From Hirsutella rhossiliensis (lineage: Eukaryota; Ascomycota; Sordariomycetes; Hypocreales; Ophiocordycipitaceae), in the NCBI RefSeq assembly GCF_020360975.1, contig NW_025408681.1, positions 1,240,001 through 1,304,000 of the forward strand: DNA of 64,000 nucleotides, given 5' to 3'. Of the stretch, positions 1 through 11,488 are shown in pieces. Both the position numbers and the translations under genes were made by a program. Numbering within the stretch: the stretch's first letter is position 1; each line of letters opens with the position of its first letter. A model generated the notes under the pieces. That model was not told the DNA's origin and made no database searches. It worked only from the letters and a program-made list of their open reading frames with translations.

Positions 1-947
1 CGAGCTTGTTCCCCTTTGCCTCCTGTCTTTTCTTTCATTGAATAATCAAGGTATACCCGCGGGGCTCTTTGGGATCTGGGCCCCGGGATTGGGGTGTGAT
101 GGTTACCCGGTTGAAAATAGGTGTAACGGATAGCGGGGGCAAGCAAGCGTGGCCGGGGATGTGGCCGGCCGATGACTATTCACGTATTCACAACAAGCAC
201 TTGACTTGGCTCTTTGGAACTCCAGCGGGAGAGGTTGGCCAGCACGTCTCGCGTGACATGGATTCATTCCAGGGGGGCCTCGACCCCTTTCGGGCCCAAC
301 TCATCGCAACACTTAACGGCAAGCACAGATAAAGAGCCATGCGACACCTATTCGCATCGTTATACTTGGACTCTATGAAGAGAACGGAGGGCGTTCGCCC
401 GAGATCAGACGCCTGCCCAGCCGCACAGAGAACTAGATAAGGTTGGGCGGCCGCCCTGCGCGGATGAAGGTTAACTGAAGTGACCTACACCAGGCACCGT
501 CGGCACGAGACTCGCGACCAAGGATTATATAAACATGCTGGTATATGCCATGTTAGTTAAGCCTCGCTCTTCGATGCAGCCAGTGCACTCCCAATGCCAA
601 TCCTTGGTTTTAACGCACTCCCCCCATGATCCTTGAAACAGAGCCTCCGGCACCGATAGTCGTACATATGAATGCGTCCCGTGGTGCAGTCTCTAAACTT
701 AAGGCTTTATTTAACCTATAAAAGAGCCCATCTTTTATAACCCTTAAATTATGCATATGCTCTATTAAGCAAGCCGTCGATCCCTGGTTCCAACGCACCC
801 TACTATGCTCTCGAACTCGTGTTCGGGAAGTACTATAGGCGGGATAGACTGTTTTTCACACTGCAGCGTAGGGTTCACGCATATGCTCTCGCAAAATAAC
901 CATTCTCGCATTCACGTGCCTGTACACACATGATGGGCGCTATTTGA
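1..947. other. Intergenic, no supported gene
   Basis: Nothing in this stretch resembles a known protein. It contains an imperfect duplicated motif: about 600-626 and 777-803 share the core TGGTTYYAACGCACYCC, differing mainly by C/T changes, as expected of an old repeat copy altered by C-to-T mutation. The spacer around it is comparatively AT-rich. Confidence 0.5.
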
Positions 948-2019
948 CTACTTGCCTCCAGTCTTGGATCTCCTCATGCGGAAAAGCTCGACGAGCTGCT
1001 CATCTCGCTGGCGCTCAAGATCTTTGATGTCCTTCAGCTTGAGCTCCTCTGCAACGCTCGAGCTCAGCGCATCAAGGCTCGCTGTATCCCACTGGAAAGC
1101 ATGCTTTTGCATATCCTGGGCCCAGCTCTGGGACGCAGGTCCCAAATGCTCCAGGAGATGCTTGAAACCGTCGCTTCCACCGCCACCGCCCATTGCGTTT
1201 GCCAACAGTGGTCCAGTCACGGCCCAGCGAGGGCCAAGACTGGTGGTCACGCACGCGTCTGGGCGCACGTCAGCGATTAATCGCCAGTAAGACGTGGTGG
1301 AAGGGGAGAAACTCACCGAGATCCTGGGCCGAGAGGATGCCTCGGCTGACCAAGCTGTAAGCTTCGTTGCACAAGGCCGCCTGCAGGCGGTTGGCGGCGA
1401 ATCCGGGGACCTCTTGGCGAATGTGCACGGGATTGCGATCGAGAGACTGATAAAAGGCAATGGCCTGCTCGACACTGGCCTTGTCCGTCTTTGGGTGGGG
1501 AACGACCTCGACGAGCGGCATGAGGTGCGGCGGGTTGAACGGGTGGCCGATCAGGACTCTTCCCGGGTTCTTGGCGCACTTGGAAATGAACTGTGAGCTC
1601 GGGATGCCCGACGAGGAGGAGGCAATGACGACTTCGGGCCTCGTGGCGGCATCAATCTCGCCGAGCAACTTTGTCTTCAAGTCCAGTCGCTCGGGTGCAT
1701 TCTACGCCAATGTCAGCAAAACGTGCAAGACGGGGGAATGGGTTGTCGCGACGCAACGCACCTCTTGGATGAAGTCGACTTCTGCGTAGTGTCCATCCAT
1801 GCTGGCGCCGACAAAGGTGTAGTTGGACAGCGAGGCGTTGGGCTTCAGTCCAATGCTCTGCAAGGTAGGCCAGATGCCCTCAAGAAAGTCCTGCAGCTTC
1901 TTTTCGGCCCCGGGAGCCGGGTCTGAGACCAGAACTCGCAACCCGTGAGCAAGGAAGAGGCCCGTCCACGAGGCGCCAATGACACCCGTGCCGACCACAC
2001 CCACAGTTTGGATTGCCAT
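948..2019 (-). CDS. 3-hydroxyacyl-CoA dehydrogenase family protein (carnitine dehydrogenase / lambda-crystallin-like)
   Basis: NAD-dependent oxidoreductase of the 3-hydroxyacyl-CoA dehydrogenase superfamily. Three exons (2019-1762, 1701-1317, 1258-948) join to 317 aa, close to the roughly 320 aa of carnitine 3-dehydrogenase and L-gulonate 3-dehydrogenase. The N-terminal Rossmann fold shows VGVVGTGVIGASWTG (GxGxxG) just after the start. The junction of exons 1 and 2 restores FIQENAPERLDLK, typical of the family. Exon 2 has GHPFNPPHLMPLVEVV with the catalytic-type His, then PGFAANRLQAAL, the start of the helical C-terminal domain. The start at 2019 was chosen because the Rossmann strand follows immediately. 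The substrate cannot be decided from sequence: L-carnitine, L-gulonate or a hydroxyacyl-CoA are all possible. A CoA-transferase gene about 3 kb away fits acyl-CoA or carnitine metabolism, but that link is inference. Confidence 0.88.
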
Positions 2020-2160
2020 GTTGAAGGCGAGGAGGGTTGATGACCAGGTAAAAAGAATACGTATCTTGCTGATTGGCGTTATGCTGTGCAAGGATCTTTT
2101 GCTTGTTGATTTGGGAGAGGCGGCTTGCTCTGGAGTTGACGGAGAGACAGAAGGGTGCCT

Positions 2161-2168
2161 CTTTATAA
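2161..2168 (-). promoter_or_regulatory. TATA-like element of the dehydrogenase gene
   Basis: TTATAAAG on the minus strand about 142 nt upstream of the start at 2019, a plausible distance for a fungal TATA box. No expression evidence. Confidence 0.4.
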
Positions 2169-2450
2169 TCGGGATATGGAGAGCCGATGGCCGCCGACAA
2201 AGTTGGACCGCCTCGTTTCGGCCCCGTCTCAGCGAGGCAAGGAAGGATCCGAGAGTCCGGTGGCGACCCGCGATGACTCGCTTCGATGCGGTCCATTAAC
2301 TCGCCTCGTGCGAGAGCCGTCTCCGCCGTGGCTGCATCCCAGATCCAAGCCATACGTTGTTGCTTGTTTCGAGACCGAGGCCAGGAGAGCCTGCGTTGAC
2401 ATCAGGGTCCCACAAGTGGGCCGAGCTCCGGCATGTCCCGGGCGTCCGGG

Positions 2451-2518
2451 GAGCGGGTCCCTCGGAGAGCGGGTCCCTCGGCACGTTGGGCGGGGAGCGG
2501 GTCCCTCGGCACATTGGG
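2451..2518. repeat. Short GC-rich tandem repeat (three copies)
   Basis: The 15-mer GAGCGGGTCCCTCGG occurs at 2451-2465, 2467-2481 and 2495-2509. The last two copies share a longer unit of about 28 nt that continues with CAC(G/A)TTGGGC. A small local expansion in non-coding DNA. Confidence 0.8.
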
Positions 2519-3419
2519 CCGTAGGGCTGGACATTACGTCGCCAGCTTTCTGCACTATAGAGTACAGTAGTAATTATTCAATAGCTTTATGCGGGCGGCG
2601 CCGCCTATTCCCGACTAGGTAGGTGCCGCGTCCGATAATGCCACCAGTCGAGTCCCCAGTGCTGGTTCCACGCGTTTAGCAAAGTTCCATCATCAAACAA
2701 CTCCCGAGGCATCGGCAAACCGATCTGGCTCCCCACTGCGGTCCCCACAAGCCGAGGGCCGGAAAGCTTAAGCAACGGTTGGACAGCATTGGCCTCCTTG
2801 ACCCGATCTGGCACAACGACGAATCTTCGCATCGCAATGTAACCACACGAGTCGCCCGGTCAAGCTTCAACTCTGTTTCTGCTGCCTATTTACTCCATAC
2901 TCGTAGCGACGAGTCGTAAACCGGAAAGAGGCAGTATCCTGCATTTACGTGCATTTTGGCCTCCACCCCTTTCGTGAAATAGTGGGCGTCTCTGCCTTCT
3001 GCCGAGGTCGGCACGTAATGAGCTAGGGTTTGCTTTAACAAGAAAAGTAGGCGCAGAACTAGGCTGTGCCTTGCGAGGCAGTAGATGTAGCATTCGTGCC
3101 CAAGCACAAGGCATAGGATGTCATCGTCTCAGTTGCCGCATTTTAGATCCATCTGCCTCGGCTCTTTCCCGCGGACGACTCCATGCTTGTAACTGTCTAC
3201 GCAACTGTGGAGCCCAAAGCGCTATATGGCAGATAGTTCGGGCCTCTGGGAACAGTCAACTGCGTACATAAAGTAATTGCGCCAACCACGGCAATAAAGG
3301 TAGTCCGGCAACTCCCTCTTTCTCCTTGTTGAGCAACCCATTCTTCATCAAAGCCAAGACCTCTTTATCCACTCGTCAACAACCCGTCTCAACCCCTGCC
3401 TTGCGCAAAGAAACTCACA

Positions 3420-4394
3420 ATGGCGCATAAATCAGCTTCCAAAACCCTCGTGGTCCTCGACGTGGGCCTTAGCGGGCCTACCGCGGGGTTGTCGTTTAAA
3501 GAAATCATATCGCGTGGCGAGATCATCACGCTCCCGGTGGAAGGCCAGAAGGCAACCCCAATCTTCTCCGACACCCAGTTTGTGGCTCTTCCCGATGGAG
3601 TAGTCTACAGTGAGCAGACGCAACGCCTGTACTACACCAACATGGGGGTGCCTCCTCTCAACGATGGGAGTGTCTGCTCTGTCCGTCTTGACGGCACCGG
3701 CGCCCAGCCTGTCCTGGCCCCGGGCCAGATTCACACCCCAAAGCAACTGGCGCTTGATTCCAAGAACAACAAGCTCTACATCTCGGACCGCGAGGGCCTG
3801 CGCGTCATGCGATGCAACCTGGACGGGTCCGCCCTGGAGACACTCGTACAGACGGGAGACTTCAAGAATGCCCAAGATGCGCACGACTATACCAAGTGGT
3901 GCGTCGGCATTGCTGTGTCGCCCCGCACGGGCATGTTCTACTGGACCCAGAAAGGGCCGTCCAAGGGGAACCAGGGCAGGATCTTTTGCGCCCCCATGGA
4001 GGCCAGCGGGTCGAGAGAGCCAGTCTGCGTTCTCGACAATCTTCCCGAGCCTATTGACTTGGACATTGACGAGAAGACAAACACCCTCTATTGGACCGAC
4101 CGCGGCGAGATCCCCTACGGGAACACATTCAACCGGATACAGCTGGACGTGTCCGGCACCCGCCCAGCCGCGGAACACCCGGACGCAAAGACGGGCCTGA
4201 GACACGAAATCCTGGTCCAGAACTTTGACGAAGCCATTGGCTTGGCCCGCGACGCGGACACTGGTCGATGGTTTGTCTCGGACATGGGCGGCACCGTCTG
4301 GGCGTTTGAGGCCGATGGCAAAAACAAGACCAGGATATACGAGGACAAGGACCGTGCCTTTACCGGTATTGTGCTAGCAAGGACTTGGAACTAG
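3420..4394 (+). CDS. YWTD / NHL-type beta-propeller protein
   Basis: Single-exon gene of 324 aa resembling the six-bladed propellers of the LDL-receptor YWTD, SMP-30 and NHL type. Repeated blade motifs are visible: LYYTNMG near residue 70, LYISDREGLRVMRCNLDG near 120, MFYWTQKG near 175, LYWTDRGEIPYGNTFNRI near 225 and WFVSDMGGTVW near 285. There is no signal peptide or membrane segment, so it is probably intracellular, unlike animal YWTD receptors. A lactonase or sugar-binding role is possible for this fold, but no catalytic residue can be assigned. It lies between the dehydrogenase and CoA-transferase genes and points opposite to both. Function unknown. Confidence 0.85.
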   Translation: MAHKSASKTLVVLDVGLSGPTAGLSFKEIISRGEIITLPVEGQKATPIFSDTQFVALPDGVVYSEQTQRLYYTNMGVPPLNDGSVCSVRLDGTGAQPVLAPGQIHTPKQLALDSKNNKLYISDREGLRVMRCNLDGSALETLVQTGDFKNAQDAHDYTKWCVGIAVSPRTGMFYWTQKGPSKGNQGRIFCAPMEASGSREPVCVLDNLPEPIDLDIDEKTNTLYWTDRGEIPYGNTFNRIQLDVSGTRPAAEHPDAKTGLRHEILVQNFDEAIGLARDADTGRWFVSDMGGTVWAFEADGKNKTRIYEDKDRAFTGIVLARTWN

Positions 4395-4927
4395 CTGCGT
4401 GGCGCTGGACGCTTGGATGAATTTATTCCGTTATCTTGATTGTTTGCTATCCTGTTACCAGTGAATGCAACGAAACGTAGCAGCCAGGTTGCTGATGAAT
4501 TTGGGCAACAACTCAAAACTTCCACCGCGAGAACGGTGGTAAAAGTAACATCATTCTACTATACTCCGTTAATAGGATCGTTGGCCACGTCTTCCCAAAG
4601 CTGCTTACAGTTGCTCTATCATTTCTGCCCGGTTTTATATGGCTAGAATGTTTCAGCAGTTTCGCTGCGATGTTCAAGTTTCCACTTTTGTCATTTCGTC
4701 TCATCTTATTGCAGTATGAGTCGCGCAACTCTTGGGCTTCGACGCACAGACTCAACTGCGGACACGGTGCCGACAAATCATTGTTCTTGCTACACTATGC
4801 TCATAAATACACGATAACGAATGATTGCTTCATTCAACGACGGACAATTCAAGAAGGCCACCCAAAGAGGGACAAAGGTCAGATAGCTGTACACGCGTGA
4901 AACCATGGGTCGTCTGTCAGCTGGCCT
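4395..4927. other. 3' intergenic between convergent genes
   Basis: Spacer of 533 nt between the 3' ends of the YWTD gene (plus) and the CoA-transferase gene (minus). It is relatively AT-rich and presumably holds both 3' UTRs. No gene seen. Confidence 0.5.
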
Positions 4928-6756
4928 TTATGCCCAGGCCACGGATTTGCTGGAGCAGTAAGGCACAGGGCCATGATTCCAGTGCGGGCTCGCCGCGTCG
5001 TTCTCGTACTTGACGATGGGCGCCAGGATGGAATGATTCTTGCCCCACGGGGAGCTGAAGCTGGCCATGTATCCGTCCCGGCCTAGCAGATCTGAATTCT
5101 TCATCCAGGACTCTCCCAGGATGAAGAGAAGCTCCTCGACGTGAAGATCAGGCGTCATTGGCGCGAACTTGTACTTGTCCTGGATCTTCTTGACGATTTC
5201 GGGGGGGTAGAGACCGACGTCTTCCTCCAGCTGCACAGCGTCGACTGAGGTGAGGGCAACGGTCGCGTGATACGAGCCGCCAAACTTGGCGCGGTCTCGC
5301 AGTGCGAGCATCGTGTCGATGACCCCGACGGCGCCGGACAGCATGTCTGCAATGGGCAGCGAGGGCAGGACGCTGACGCCCTCGTCGAATCCGTAGGCCT
5401 TGCCGCAGACGTAGGAGCAGCCCGAGGCTGCATCGGCAATCTGCTGAAAGCCAGGTCGCTCGGCGTAGTAGCCGTCGGGCCCGTAGCAGTTCAGGTCGAT
5501 GTAGACAATGCCCTTGCCTCGCTTGTTGGCCTTTGCGAGCAGGTCGTCAAGACCAAACCCCTTCCGCTCGAGTGAACGCAGGCGGAAGGCTTGGATGATG
5601 ACATCGGCGTCTGCCATCAGGCTGTGCAGCTCCTCCCTATCGGCTTCCTTGGAGAGGTCAAGCCCGTACGTGCGTTTGCCAGCAGTCAGGGAGGCGCTCA
5701 AGGGCTGCACAGCGGCGTCAGTATGAGCCGCAGAAGCCGCCAGCATGGCGAGGCCTGGCACGTTTCACTTACTTGAAGATCCGGCAAGTCTGGGCACTGC
5801 ACCTTGATGACGTCGGCACCCAGTGCGGCGAGCGCCGCGCCCATGGCCGGGCCGGCAATGACTCTGGCGAGCTCAATCACCTTGATCCCCGCCAGCGGGC
5901 GCTTGTCATCCGACTTGGGAAACGGAACCGGCGGGAGGTCTGGAGTCTCGCTCTTCCGGCTGTAGTTGACGACAGGGTGTCCGGCAAGACGCTGGCCCAT
6001 GGTGGTTTGTCTCCACTGCTCGGGCGTGTAGCAAGTCTGGCCGCAAAAGCCGTGTTCCATGTTCTTCTGCTCAAGCTCGGCGGCCGAGTATTTCACCATC
6101 TCTGCCTTGATGATGTTGTAGGCCTCCTCCCGAGACGACGTCTTGGCCGTGGGGTCCAGTCCATATGCTCTAAGGAAGTCGGCAGGGTGGAGGTTTCCCA
6201 TGATCTGGTACCAGACATGAGGGTCTTTGGTTGGGTAGATGGACCAGGACCGGTAATGCATGTCGTTCTTGGTCAGAACACCCTTGTCCAGGTCCTTGCC
6301 GACCTTGAGCAAGGTGCCGTCCTTTTCCATGTCGGCCAAGCCCTTGCCGTCAACCGACACCAAGGCAGGCGTTGCCGGGTACAGGCCCGACTTGTCGACA
6401 TCGACGGAGATGTTTCCCGTGTCAAAGCCCCTCAAGCTGCAGATCTCCTTGCCCACGATTCCAATCATTGCCTGGCAGACGGCGGACTGCAGGGGAGTTT
6501 AGAACATGGTACGGCTAGGCAACGCCGGGTCGACAAGACTCACCATGGCCTGGGATTTCAGCGGGCCCGGTATGATGGGAAGGTCTCCACCGTGGAACTC
6601 GACGCTGGACAGGGCGGCATCGTCCGTGGTGAATCCCGGGGTGGACTCGGCAAAGTACTTGAGCAACCGCCGGCATTCGGCGGGCAGGGGCGTATAGGCG
6701 GCGTCGGTAAAGGTGCCCGGGCCATAGGTGCCCTTGACGGTGCTGTGCTTTGCCAT
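4928..6756 (-). CDS. Class III CoA-transferase (CaiB/BaiF family)
   Basis: Predicted to move CoA between carboxylic acids, as in formyl-CoA, carnitine or alpha-methylacyl-CoA chemistry. Three exons (6756-6544, 6486-5773, 5704-4928) join in frame to 567 aa. This is longer than bacterial CaiB (about 400 aa) and fits fungal members with an extra N-terminal region of about 200 residues. The core begins with LAGIKVIELARVIAGPAMG and LAALGADVIKVQCPDLPDLQ. LPIADMLSG, near residue 429, carries the Asp expected to form the acyl-aspartyl intermediate. Both introns have GT-AG borders (GTGAGT, GTAAGT). No targeting peptide is obvious. The substrate is unknown. The nearby dehydrogenase and fatty-acid P450 genes suggest carboxylic or fatty acid catabolism, which is inference. 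Confidence 0.88.
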
Positions 6757-6905
6757 CTTGGAAGGCGAAGAAGAGGGTAGGGTTGTTCGGAGGAAGACAG
6801 GATAGCAGGGGCAAGTAGATGAAGACAATGGCAGGTGTTGGTGGAGGGAATAAGAGTCGAGTACTTGGGCGATATCTGGGGTGTGCGAAAGAAAGAAACA
6901 GGCGA

Positions 6906-6914
6906 CTTATATAT
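6906..6914 (-). promoter_or_regulatory. TATA-like element of the CoA-transferase gene
   Basis: ATATATAAG read on the minus strand about 155 nt upstream of the start at 6756. A good TATA match in an otherwise GC-rich region. Confidence 0.45.
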
Positions 6915-7882
6915 CTTTGGAAAGCTTCATCGCATCCGCAGTACGAGTCGATGCCTCGGTGGCCGTGGAGACAGCCCCAGCCAGAACCGAGGATGTCGTT
7001 TTGCAGCCCCATCTGGAGATCCGATGGCCAGGCTGCGTGCGTGCCGCGACGTGTCAGCCTGCATGTTGATGCTACGGTGGGGGGTTGCACAACCTCGGGC
7101 CGGCTCCGCCAGGCATAAAGCTTGTCTCTGCCCTGTAAGGCGCTGCCGTGGCGAGTGGCTGCTCCCCGGTCGGTGCGAACCCACGAGAGCTCAGACTGCG
7201 GGCCCGGAGTAGTGGCGAGTCGGTCTGGGGCACCGGACCATAGTCACGCATATTGACGTAGGCGAGAGGGAATTGCTCATTGGACGCCCGCTTATGGCCA
7301 TGGTTCTAGCTTATAGTGCTCTACTACTCCAGTATCAACGGATGCCGCCTACTGCAGGAGACTGCCATTCTATCGACTTCATACTCAGTTCTACTACAGA
7401 GTAGCATCGCGGCTTCTGCTACCTCGTAGAACGGGCCGGTTCGAACGTTGCTCAGTCAAGTATATTCGTGTAAAGTTCGATGTCCAGGGTCCTTGCAGCA
7501 TAACTGTTTCACGGATCATGTATAAGTGGAGGCCTGGGGCCTCAAGGCGACGTGGGGTTTGAAGCGCCGGTGGCCGAGGCTCGGCAAAGCAGTCCCCGCA
7601 GATGCTAGTACTAGGACGGAAAGAGCCCGACAAGTCAATTGGATAGGAGTTATGGCCTAGGATCCAAAGCATAGTGTCCAGAACCGCCAGCCTCATACGG
7701 CTGGGCTCGGGGCTCAGCACGTCCAGTGGCGAATGGATCGCATGAACTTGAACTCGAGCCGGGCGTTACGCATCAAGGTTTCGCCAGAGGTCTGAGTCGA
7801 GGATTGAAACAGCCCGCACTGCCCGTCTCTCTAGAGCCAGCCGGCGTCAAGGCCGTGCCGCCGTAGCTAGACAGACGTCGAG

Positions 7883-7890
7883 ATATAAAG
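7883..7890 (+). promoter_or_regulatory. TATA-like element of the P450 gene
   Basis: ATATAAAG about 90 nt upstream of the ATG at 7977, in a good position for a core promoter. Confidence 0.45.
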
Positions 7891-7976
7891 ACACAGCGTT
7901 CCCCATGAGCTTGTAGAGCATCACGCAACACAACAACACCTGCCTTCTTCCACCCCCAAAGCCTCCAACATTCACC

Positions 7977-10900
7977 ATGCCTAAAGATATCCCCAACCCT
8001 GAGGGCTACCCCATTCTGGGCAACGTCCTTCAGGTCGATGCTGAGCATCCCCATGACAGCTTGGCCCGGTTTGCCGAGATATACGGTAACTTTGCCGAGC
8101 ATTGCTTGTTGCCGCGATTGCTTGGGCTGACAACCCTTCCCTGAAAGGGCCTATATTCAGGCTCCGTCTTCCGCGTGAGCGCATCTTCGTCGCAAACTAT
8201 GCTCTGGCACGCGACCTCTTCGACGAGAAGAAGTTCCAGAAATCCGTGTCCGGCCCCTTGGAGCAGGTCCGGAACGCCACCAGCGATGGCCTCTTCACGG
8301 CCTATCCAGGCGAGCACAGCTGGGAGGTTGCGCACCGCACGCTGATGCCTGCCTTTGGGCCTCTCTCAATCAGGTCCATGTTTGGGGGTAAGTGACGCCT
8401 CACCGTCTCACGTGTCGGCCTACTAACGGTGAATCCAGAGATGCAGGACATTGTATCCCAGCTCGTGCTCAAATGGGCCCGGTTCGGTCCAGACTCGCCT
8501 ATTGATGTGTCTGACGATTTCACCAAGCTCACGCTCGACTCCATTGCCTTGTATGTTGCCACTCGCCACGGAACATGTAAGACAAGTGTCGTCCCGCATA
8601 AGCTAACGTGAATCGTAGATGCGCCATGGGTGATCGGTTTAATTCGTTCTATCGTGACGAAGCGCACCCCTTCGTCAAGGCCATGACGGGCATGCTCGCC
8701 GAGTCCTTTGCAAGATCCAGACGTCCTAACATCGTCGGGGCCTTCTACAAAGAGAGCAACCAGCAATACCGTGCCAACATTGCCGCCTTGGAGAATGTAG
8801 CAAGAGGCCTTCTCGAAGAACGACGCGCCCACCCCTCCGACAAGAAGGACTTGCTCAACGCCATGATTGCCGGCAAGGACCCCAAAACTGGAGAACAGCT
8901 TAGCGATGACTCCATCATACGCAACATGATTACGTTTCTAATTGCCGGTGAGTATTCCCCCATAGCCCGCAAGGGGACAATTTACTTAATTCTTTGTCAA
9001 GGGCACGAAACCACTTCTGGACTCTTGTCCTTCCTCTTCTACGAATTGCTCGAGAACCCCGAGGCGCTCAAGCAGGCAGTCGATGAGGTAGATTCAGTCG
9101 TTGGAAAGAAACCAGTCACCGTCGCCCACATGGGGAAGCTCCCGTACCTTGAGGCGTGCCTCCGAGAGACTCTTCGGCTGCACCCAACCGCCCCAGCATT
9201 CACTCTCGAGGCAAAAGGCGACCAAGTCCTCAACGGCGAGTTTCTCGTCAAGGACAAGGAATGCGTAAACGTTCTTCTCACCCGTGTTCATCGGGATCCC
9301 GACGTCTATGGCCCCAACGCCGATGCGTTTGAGCCCTCGCGAATGCTTGGCGAGAATTTCGAGAAGCTGCCTCCGAATGCTTGGAAGGCAAGTCTCCCTT
9401 TCCCTTCAACAACATGAACCTCAGCTGACACATATACAGCCGTTTGGGAATGGCGTTCGAGCGTGCATTGGTCGACCGTTTGCATGGCAGGAGTCGCTCC
9501 TTACTGTAGCAACGCTGCTGCAGACGTTTCGCTTCACCAAAGACAGCCATTATCAGCTCCAGATCCGAACCGCCCTGACAATCAAGCCACAAGGCTTCTA
9601 CATTCGTGCTCGACCTCGTGATCCGGAGTTGCTGGAGCACATCGGTGTCGGGGCCAAGGTTCCTTCATCAGACAGCGCTGCCAAGCCGGCAGCGCCCACA
9701 GCAAGCGTCGCCCCCAAGGATTTGTCGCCGCTCTTGATCTTGTACGGGTCAAACACGGGAACATGTGAAGCCCTTGCGCAGTCTCTGGCCTCTTCCGCCG
9801 AGCAGCACGGCTTCTCGCCGGAAGTCAAGACCATGGATAGCGTGACCTCGTCGCTGACATCCAAAGCTCCCATCGTGGTCGTCACGGCGAGCTATGAAGG
9901 GGAGCCGCCTGATAATGCCGCGCATTTTGTCCAATGGCTGAAGTCGGCTTCCAAGGAAGAAGTTTCCGGCGTTCGTTACGCCGTGTTCGGCGTTGGCAAT
10001 AGTTAGTCCATGGCTCGTGTCCCCGATCTGCTGCCTTTGCTGACAGCGGCTTCGTTTCCAGAGGAGTGGCATGCCACATACCAAAAGATTCCGATCGTGG
10101 TTGACGAAACCCTCGCAAATGCCGGCGCCAGCCGCATCGTCCCACGATATGCGGCCAACGTCGCCCAAGGAAACATCTTCGACGCCTTTGACGAATGGCA
10201 GGACAAGGAGATATGGCCAGCACTGGGCAAGCTGTTTGGTAAAGCAGCAGGCGGCGGAGACGGTGCCAATGACGCCCCCAAGGAGCTCACGCTCGAGATC
10301 GGTGTCCAGACCCGATCAAAACTACTCCGTCAGGATGTAGTCACGGCGGAAGTCTGCGAGTCGCGTCTGTTGACGCAGCCCGGGGCTCCCAGGAAACGTC
10401 ATATCGGCATTCGCCTCCCGTCCGGCACCTCTTACCGCGCCGGGGATTACCTGGCGGTTCTCCCACTCAATCCCCAGGACAATGTTCTTCGCGTTATGAA
10501 GAGATTCGGACTGCCCTGGGATGCTACAATCACCATCGATCCCACAAAGGCCACATCGCTGCCGACAGGACAGGCCATCAGCGTGCACGACGTGCTCTCT
10601 GGGATGGTTGAACTCAGCCAACCTGTGACGGGGCGCATGACAGCTGCTCTGGCAAAACTGATCCCGGAAGAGAACTTGGCCAAAGAACTCGAGGGCCGCG
10701 CTGCCAAGGAAGACTTCCAGAAGTCTAATGTCACTCTTCTCGACATTCTCGAGGAGTATCCTTCGGCGGCCTTCTCCCTTGGACAGTACCTGGCGGCTGT
10801 GCCACCGATGCGTGTGCGCCAATACAGCATCTCGTCGACGCCATTGGCCAACCCGTCCGAGTGCTCGCTCACCTATACCGTGATAGACGCACCATCGAAA

Positions 10901-11488
10901 GGCAGTCGATTGGGGCACCGTTTCCTCGGCGTCGCAAGCACATACCTCGAACGCCTCAACAGCGGCGACCATCTCCAGGTCAGCCTGAGGCCGAGCCGGA
11001 GCGGCTTCCATCTGCCGGCTGACGACGCCTGCCCCATCATCATGGCCTGTGCGGGCACCGGCCTGGCCCCTTTCCACGCCTTCGTGGCCGAGCGTGCGCT
11101 CAAGAAGAGCGGTGGGCGTGAAGTTGGCCCAGCCCTCCTGTTCTACGGCTGCAACGGACCGGACGAGGACGACCTGTACCGAGACGAGTTCGAGGCGTGG
11201 GAGAAGGAAGGCGTCGTCAGCGTCCGGCGTGCCTACACGTGCAAGCCAGAGGCGGCAGAGAACTGCAAGTTTGTACAGGACCGAGTCTTGGTTGACAAGA
11301 AGGCGGTTGTGGACCTCTTCTCCAAAGGCGCCCAGGTCTACATTTGCGGCGCCGGCATCGTGGGGTCTGGGCTTGAGAAGGCGTTTGCGCAGATTCGGGC
11401 AGAATCAGCCGGTTGCGACGAGGAGAGTGCGCTCAAGTGGGTGCAGGACAGGAAAGGCGACCGCTACTGGGCAGATGTGTTTGCTTAG
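7977..11488 (+). CDS. Self-sufficient cytochrome P450 / NADPH-P450 reductase fusion (CYP505-type fatty acid hydroxylase)
   Basis: A haem monooxygenase fused to its own FAD/FMN reductase, as in P450foxy and bacterial BM3. Family members hydroxylate fatty acids near the omega end. Seven exons (7977-8085, 8148-8387, 8439-8550, 8619-8947, 9002-9387, 9440-10001, 10062-11488) give 1054 aa, the usual family length. The P450 domain has the I-helix AGHETTSG (about 263-270), the ExxR stretch CLRETLRL and the haem loop [14 protein letters not shown] with Cys401. The FMN domain opens with [16 protein letters not shown] (about 491-506). The reductase part has [13 protein letters not shown] (FAD) and ends in [13 protein letters not shown]. 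Intron 5 (9388-9439) needs a GC donor (AAG/GCAAGT); the only nearby GT would break the frame inside the haem loop. There is no N-terminal membrane anchor. A TATA-like box lies at 7883. The exact substrate is not readable. Confidence 0.93.

Larger units (their letters stand above)
2020..3419. other. Intergenic between divergently transcribed genes
   Basis: Divergent spacer of 1.4 kb between the dehydrogenase and the YWTD protein gene. It holds a TATA-like box near 2161, a short GC-rich tandem repeat at 2451-2518 and a small AT-rich block around 2550-2590. No coding sequence is recognisable. Confidence 0.5.
6757..7976. other. Divergent intergenic region (CoA-transferase / P450)
   Basis: Spacer of 1.2 kb between two divergently transcribed genes, with a TATA-like sequence near each start. 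The middle part (about 7250-7480) is AT-richer. No coding sequence recognised. Confidence 0.5.

Noticed and set aside
69..332. 87-codon frame at the left edge
   Set aside because: No family features and lies in repeat-like DNA.
5773..6780. 335-codon open frame opposite the CoA-transferase
   Set aside because: Crosses both introns of the real gene and has no family features.
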